From Blastocatellia bacterium (GTDB lineage: Bacteria; Acidobacteriota; Blastocatellia; Pyrinomonadales; Pyrinomonadaceae), in the NCBI GenBank assembly GCA_013695495.1, contig JACDAK010000104.1, positions 1 to 8,593 on the forward strand: DNA of 8,593 nucleotides, written 5' to 3'. Below, in pieces: positions 6,613-8,593 of this stretch. The translations under genes were made by a program, and so were the position numbers. Each line of letters begins with the position of its first letter. Positions within the stretch are counted from its first letter, which is position 1. The notes beneath the pieces were generated by a model. That model saw only the letters and a list, made by a program, of their open reading frames with translations, was not told where the DNA came from and searched no databases.

Positions 6613-7306
6613 GCCGTATCTCGACATTGCTCGGCAACGCCCGCTCATCCATCCCCAAAAGATCCACCACAACCTGCGCTATATCCTCCGGCTGCAGTTG
6701 CCAAGCCTTTTCATCGCTCGGCGTATCCCCGCCGAAATGCGTGTTCACACTTCCCGGGCATATATAACTCACCTTTATCCCCTCGTGCCGCACTTCCTGC
6801 ATCAGCGATTCCGAAAATCCGTTCAACCCAAATTTCGACGCGTTATAAGCCGCCATCTTCGGATGCGCATTCTGCCCCGCCAACGAAGAGATGTTAAGGA
6901 TGTATCCCCCGCCGCCCTTCTTCATAAGTGGTATCGCGTAATGACACGCATAGAACACCCCAAACAGATTCGTCTCAAGGGTCTGCCGAAACTCATCGCC
7001 CGAAAGCTCCTCCACCGTTTTCCCAAAATACCCCGTCCCCGCGTTATTCACCAAAATATCCAGCCTGCCGAACACGCGCTCGGCCTCGTCCATCATCATC
7101 CGGACCTGCTCTTCGCTTCGCACGTCACAAACCTCGCCCTCAACCTGCCCGCTCGCCGAAAGCCACTCCACCGCCTGACGCAGGTCCTTCTTAGACCGGC
7201 CGCAGATAAATACCTTCGCACCCGCCTTCAGCAACGCCTCTGCGATCGCAAATCCGATCCCTATCGACCCGCCGGTTACGAGCGCCGTCTTGCCTTCCAA
7301 CGTCAT
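6590..7306 (-). CDS. Short-chain dehydrogenase/reductase (SDR), probably NADP(H)-dependent
   Basis: A complete classical SDR of 238 residues, a normal length for the family. It shows the Rossmann glycine motif TGGSIGIG (11-18), NNAG (87-90), Asn113, and the catalytic Ser141 (ILNISS), Tyr154 and Lys158 (YNASK), followed by the PG motif at 184-185. Gly-Arg at 36-37 after the second strand favours NADPH. The closest general resemblance is to 3-oxoacyl-ACP-reductase-like SDRs, but the substrate cannot be read from sequence, and isolated SDRs like this are often misnamed FabG. Its ATG overlaps the gatB stop (ATGA on the minus strand) and an AAGGA ribosome-binding site lies 6 bases upstream, so it is co-transcribed and probably translationally coupled with gatB. 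There is no signal peptide, so it is cytoplasmic. Enzyme class is certain; role is unknown. Confidence 0.95.
   Translation of the reverse strand: MTLEGKTALVTGGSIGIGFAIAEALLKAGAKVFICGRSKKDLRQAVEWLSASGQVEGEVCDVRSEEQVRMMMDEAERVFGRLDILVNNAGTGYFGKTVEELSGDEFRQTLETNLFGVFYACHYAIPLMKKGGGGYILNISSLAGQNAHPKMAAYNASKFGLNGFSESLMQEVRHEGIKVSYICPGSVNTHFGGDTPSDEKAWQLQPEDIAQVVVDLLGMDERALPSNVEIRPSRPPKK
7303..7306 (-). promoter_or_regulatory. ATGA stop-start overlap between gatB and the SDR gene
   Basis: On the minus strand the gatB TGA (7305-7303) overlaps the SDR ATG (7306-7304) by two bases. This is a standard coupling arrangement and indicates that the two genes share a transcript. Confidence 0.75.
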
Positions 7307-8593
7307 AGCTTTTCCTTCAGCACTTCATTCACCACTTTCGGATTCGCCTTACCCTGAGATGCCTTCATCACCTGCCCCACAAAAAATCCGAAAAGCTTCT
7401 CATTCCCGCCGCGGTACGCATCGACTTGCTGCGCGTTCGCCGCGATCACACCCTCAACAATAGCCTCGATCTCCCCGCGGTCTGATATCTGCACAAATCC
7501 CTTCTCTTCCACGATCTCGTCCACCGAGCGCCCCGTCGCAAAGATCTCCGCGAATATCTCTTTCGCCTGGTTATTGTTGATCGCACCATCAGCGACACGC
7601 TTGATCAGCTCCGCCAGATCCTCCGCCGAAACCAACGACTCCGCCGCCGTCTTTCCTGAACTGTTAAGTTCCCGCGTAAATTCCCCAAGCACCCAGTTCG
7701 CCGACGTCTTCGGGTCCAACGACAAGCGCGCCGTTGTCTCAAAATACTCCGCGATCGACTTTTCACTCACCAGCTGCGAGGCCTCCAAGAATCCGAGCCC
7801 ATAGGTTTCCGTGAATCGCTCTCGCATTGCGTCCGGCAGCTCCGGCATCGACCGCTTAACACCCTCGATGAATTCAGCCGAAACCTTCAGAGGCTGTAGG
7901 TCCGGTTCCGGAAAATATCGGTAATCATGAGCGTCTTCCTTCGACCGCATCACCCGCGTCTCGTTCTTCTGCTCGTCCCACAGCCGCGTCTCCTGCGCGA
8001 CCGTTTCACCCGCTTCGTGCGCCTTGACCTGTCGTTCAATCTCAAACTCAATGGCCTTCTGCATAAACCGCACCGAGTTCAAGTTCTTCAACTCCACCTT
8101 GTTCCGAAACTCTTCCTCGCCAACCCGCCGCACCGAAACATTCGCCTCACACCTCAGATTCCCTTTCTCCATGTCTGCGTCGCTCGCCCCCGTCCACTGC
8201 AGAACCCGCCGAACATGGTTTACATAATCATACGCCTGCCACGAGGTCTTAAAATCCGGAGCCGTCACTATCTCACCAAGCGGCGTCCCCGCACGATTAA
8301 GATCGCCATACGAATACCGATCCGTATCCGGCAGTCCGTCGTGCACATTCTTCCCCGCGTCCTCTTCCAGATGCATTCGCTCAAGGCGGATCGTCATCGG
8401 CCCCCACTCTTTCGCGTGCCCATGGTCATCCCGTTCCGCAGTCATTATCGTCAGCATCCCGTTCGCCGAAAAAGGCCGGTCATATTGCGATATCTGATAG
8501 CCTTTCGGCAGGTCCGGATAGAAATAATTCTTCCGCGCAAATATCGACGTTTCCTGTATCTCAAGGCCTAACGCCAACGCCGCTCTCGCACCA
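7303..8593 (-). CDS. gatB: Asp-tRNA(Asn)/Glu-tRNA(Gln) amidotransferase subunit B (5' end outside window)
   Basis: GatB is the tRNA-binding kinase subunit of GatCAB, which converts misacylated Glu-tRNA(Gln) or Asp-tRNA(Asn) to the correct amide form using ammonia from GatA. The window holds about 430 residues including an intact C-terminus. Diagnostic stretches are FARKNYFYPDLPKGYQISQY, HLEEDAGKNVHDG, DLNRAGTPLGEIVTAPD, GNLRCEANVSVR, VELKNLNSVRFMQKAIEFE and DYRYFPEPDLQPL. The C-terminal YqeY-like tail domain ends in GQVMKASQGKANPKVVNEVL. The reading frame stays open to the window edge and matches family sequence there (RAALALGLEI before SIFARK). The real start therefore lies beyond 8593, and the TTG at 8575-8577 is internal. 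Roughly 50-60 N-terminal residues are missing, including the GLEVHVQL region. A GatCAB route implies the organism lacks GlnRS and/or AsnRS, an inference from the family. The stop overlaps the SDR start. Confidence 0.98.
   Translation of the reverse strand, partial: GARAALALGLEIQETSIFARKNYFYPDLPKGYQISQYDRPFSANGMLTIMTAERDDHGHAKEWGPMTIRLERMHLEEDAGKNVHDGLPDTDRYSYGDLNRAGTPLGEIVTAPDFKTSWQAYDYVNHVRRVLQWTGASDADMEKGNLRCEANVSVRRVGEEEFRNKVELKNLNSVRFMQKAIEFEIERQVKAHEAGETVAQETRLWDEQKNETRVMRSKEDAHDYRYFPEPDLQPLKVSAEFIEGVKRSMPELPDAMRERFTETYGLGFLEASQLVSEKSIAEYFETTARLSLDPKTSANWVLGEFTRELNSSGKTAAESLVSAEDLAELIKRVADGAINNNQAKEIFAEIFATGRSVDEIVEEKGFVQISDRGEIEAIVEGVIAANAQQVDAYRGGNEKLFGFFVGQVMKASQGKANPKVVNEVLKEKL
7313..7318 (-). 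promoter_or_regulatory. Ribosome-binding site of the SDR gene
   Basis: The minus strand reads GAAGGA, then six bases, then the ATG at 7306-7304. It lies inside the last codons of gatB. This is the only good Shine-Dalgarno match I see at a gene start in the window, and it fixes the SDR start. Confidence 0.65.

Noticed and set aside
6602..6616. Inverted repeat CGGCC/GGCCG with a five-base loop across the kinase stop codon
   Set aside because: The stem is only five pairs and no T-run follows on either strand, so it does not support an intrinsic terminator call.
6698..7357. 219-codon open frame on the + strand over the SDR gene
   Set aside because: It is antisense to a clear SDR with full catalytic motifs; its His/Pro/Arg-rich translation has no recognisable domain.
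7927..8571. 214-codon open frame on the + strand over gatB
   Set aside because: It is antisense to highly conserved gatB segments and has a basic, low-complexity translation; a composition artefact.
8575..8577. TTG as a possible start of gatB inside the window
   Set aside because: The frame continues upstream to the edge with family-like residues, and the essential N-terminal part of GatB would be missing.

Overview
The window is almost wall-to-wall coding DNA from a bacterial chromosome. There is no RNA gene, CRISPR array, insertion sequence or non-coding stretch longer than 12 bases. The genes are intact except where the window edges cut the first and last. The taxon cannot be fixed from the sequence alone. 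A Chp/Pil-type chemosensory cluster, a GatCAB-type amidotransferase subunit, C-ending codons and poor Shine-Dalgarno use fit a moderately GC-rich, probably Gram-negative surface-associated bacterium. Acidobacteriota is my best guess, at low confidence.

Positions 1-6612 (+ strand) hold a five-gene run that reads as one operon in the order response regulator, CheW, receptor, receptor, CheA. This is the core order of the Pil/Chp systems that control type IV pili (PilG, PilI, PilJ, PilL/ChpA). The first gene is the C-terminal end of a PilG-like receiver protein. A CheW/PilI-like adaptor follows through a TAATG stop-start overlap. Next come two related membrane receptors with almost no periplasmic loop and several HAMP-like units in tandem; the first has a degenerate signalling tip. 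Last is an 884-residue hybrid kinase with a pseudo-Hpt, a true Hpt, dimerisation, ATPase, CheW-like and receiver domains. Inferred signal flow: membrane or cytoplasmic cue, PilJ-like receptor array, CheW plus the CheA CheW-like domain, autophosphorylation of His168 in the kinase, then transfer to its own Asp811 and to the free PilG-like receiver. No methyltransferase (CheR/PilK) or methylesterase (CheB/ChpB) gene is in the window.

Positions 6590-8593 (- strand) hold two genes unrelated in function: gatB, cut at its 5' end by the window edge, and a short-chain dehydrogenase started by an ATGA overlap with the gatB stop. The dehydrogenase converges on the kinase gene, and their 3' ends overlap by 23 bases.

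The most interesting points are the His-to-Glu pseudo-Hpt at the start of the kinase, the degenerate first receptor beside a full-length-tip second receptor, the lack of any extracytoplasmic sensor domain in both, and a strict codon-context rule (every Glu-Ile pair in the window is GAG-ATN). I see no wholly new system. This is a streamlined, divergent version of a known one.
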